Below the pieces are notes generated by a model that worked only from the letters and a program-made list of their open reading frames with translations, did not search any database and was not told the DNA's origin. Both the position numbers and the translations under genes were made by a program. A stretch of DNA of 5,787 nucleotides, taken from contig JAQGOE010000016.1 of assembly GCA_028293725.1 (NCBI GenBank), positions 1 through 5,787 on the forward strand, given 5' to 3'. Within the stretch, counting starts at the first letter, position 1; every line of letters starts with the position of its first letter. This DNA is from Gammaproteobacteria bacterium. GTDB taxonomy: Bacteria; Pseudomonadota; Gammaproteobacteria; Steroidobacterales; Steroidobacteraceae. Below are positions 5,024 through 5,787 of the stretch, in pieces.

Positions 5024-5752
5024 TCAAGTGACCCGGTCAATCCGGCCCGGGACGAGCAGGCGATCCGTCTCCCGTTTCACCACTCCGTAGCACTCGCAGC
5101 AAAGGCGCTCCAGCGCCTTTCGGTCCAGTACCTCGATTTGTCCACGGCTGTACGTGATCACTCCAAGCCTCTGCAGCTTGCCTGCGGCCTCGGTGACGCC
5201 CTCTCGGCGTACGCCCAGCATGTTGGCGATGAGTTCCTGGGTCATGTTCAATTGGGAGGACGGCAGCCGGTCAAGGGACAGCAGTAGCCACCGGCATAGT
5301 TGCTGGTCGACCGAATGATGTCGGTTGCACACCGCCGTTTGCGCCATTTGTGTGATCAGGGCTTGTGTGTAGCGCAGCAAAACATTCAGCACCTCCCCGT
5401 GGCGACTGAATTCCTGCTTGAGCCGCATCCCTGTCAATTGGTAAGCGGAGCCGCTACTTTGTACTATGGCGCGGTTTGTCGTGGTTTCGCCGCCCATGAA
5501 TAGTGCGATGCCAATTGCGCCATCGTTCCCTACGACGGCAATCTCAGCGGATGCGCCATCCTCGAGCACATATAGCAGCGAGATGATCGAGTCGGTCGGA
5601 AAGTAGATGTGCTGCAGTTTGTCGCCCGACTCGTAAATAACCCTCCCGAGCGGCAGCGCCACCAACTTGAGGTGCGGGAAAAGCCTCGCGCGTTCGGCGG
5701 GAGGTAACGCGTCCAGGATGTGATTTTGTTCCGGACTGGCAGTCCCGGTCAT
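5024..5752 (-). CDS. Crp/Fnr-family transcriptional regulator
   Basis: A 242-aa regulator with an N-terminal cyclic-nucleotide-binding-like beta-barrel (about 10-125), a dimerisation helix and a C-terminal winged helix-turn-helix (about 150-220). The DNA-binding part reads MTQELIANMLGVRREGVTEA, matching a large Crp/Fnr subgroup common in proteobacteria. ATG 5752 has AGAAGG six bases upstream. The phosphate-binding cassette is DGAIGIALF followed by TTNRAIV, lacking the Glu and the Arg-Ser pair that contact cAMP in E. coli CRP. No N-terminal Fe-S cysteine cluster of the Fnr type is present. Cys218, Cys219 and Cys221 near the C-terminus look like a subgroup trait. The ligand is unknown; given the neighbours, c-di-GMP sensing as in Xanthomonas Clp is a reasonable guess but not shown. 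It is the first gene of the minus-strand cluster; its promoter lies beyond the window. Confidence 0.9.
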   Translation of the reverse strand: MTGTASPEQNHILDALPPAERARLFPHLKLVALPLGRVIYESGDKLQHIYFPTDSIISLLYVLEDGASAEIAVVGNDGAIGIALFMGGETTTNRAIVQSSGSAYQLTGMRLKQEFSRHGEVLNVLLRYTQALITQMAQTAVCNRHHSVDQQLCRWLLLSLDRLPSSQLNMTQELIANMLGVRREGVTEAAGKLQRLGVITYSRGQIEVLDRKALERLCCECYGVVKRETDRLLVPGRIDRVT

Positions 5753-5758
5753 TCAACA

Positions 5759-5764
5759 CCTTCT
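5759..5764 (-). promoter_or_regulatory. Ribosome binding site of the Crp/Fnr-like gene
   Basis: On the minus strand AGAAGG stands six bases before ATG 5752, a good Shine-Dalgarno match that supports this start over internal methionines. Confidence 0.6.
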
Positions 5765-5787
5765 TTCCGTGGTAAGCCCTGCGCAGC

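Overview
The window looks like a chromosomal segment of a moderately GC-rich proteobacterium, probably a gammaproteobacterium. This rests on the gene families, the codon and GC character judged by eye, and a cyclic di-GMP riboswitch of the Vibrio Vc2 type; the species cannot be named from the sequence. No tRNA, rRNA, insertion sequence, CRISPR array or phage gene was seen. Nearly everything here makes, destroys, senses or could respond to cyclic di-GMP (c-di-GMP).

Layout. Positions 1-218 are a leader holding a perfect DnaA-box 9-mer next to a 15-bp palindrome. Positions 219-2549 (+) encode an inner-membrane protein with a periplasmic Cache-type sensor, a GGDEF domain (c-di-GMP synthesis) and an EAL domain (c-di-GMP hydrolysis). 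Positions 2550-2872 are non-coding and contain a clear c-di-GMP-I (GEMM-I) riboswitch at about 2663-2752, followed by about 120 nt of candidate expression platform. The riboswitch sits directly upstream of 2873-3583 (+), a predicted secreted lipoprotein with one Ig-like (He_PIG/cadherin-like) domain and one fibronectin type III domain. Converging on it from the right is a three-gene minus-strand cluster: a Crp/Fnr-like regulator (5752-5024), a NarL/FixJ-type response regulator (about 4898-4197), and a stand-alone GGDEF protein (4200-3637) whose ATG overlaps the response-regulator stop as ATGA.

Working model (inference): a membrane sensor sets the c-di-GMP level. The riboswitch reads that level in the leader of a surface lipoprotein gene that may act in adhesion or matrix building. 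The opposing cluster adds a second, translationally coupled cyclase under a response regulator, and a Crp-like regulator that lacks the usual cAMP-contact residues. Several catalytic or signalling residues depart from consensus: Gln for Glu in the EAL AEGVET motif, Gly in the receiver acidic pocket, and Glu for a metal-binding Asp plus loss of the inhibitory-site Arg in the small cyclase. Some of these proteins may therefore be functionally specialised.
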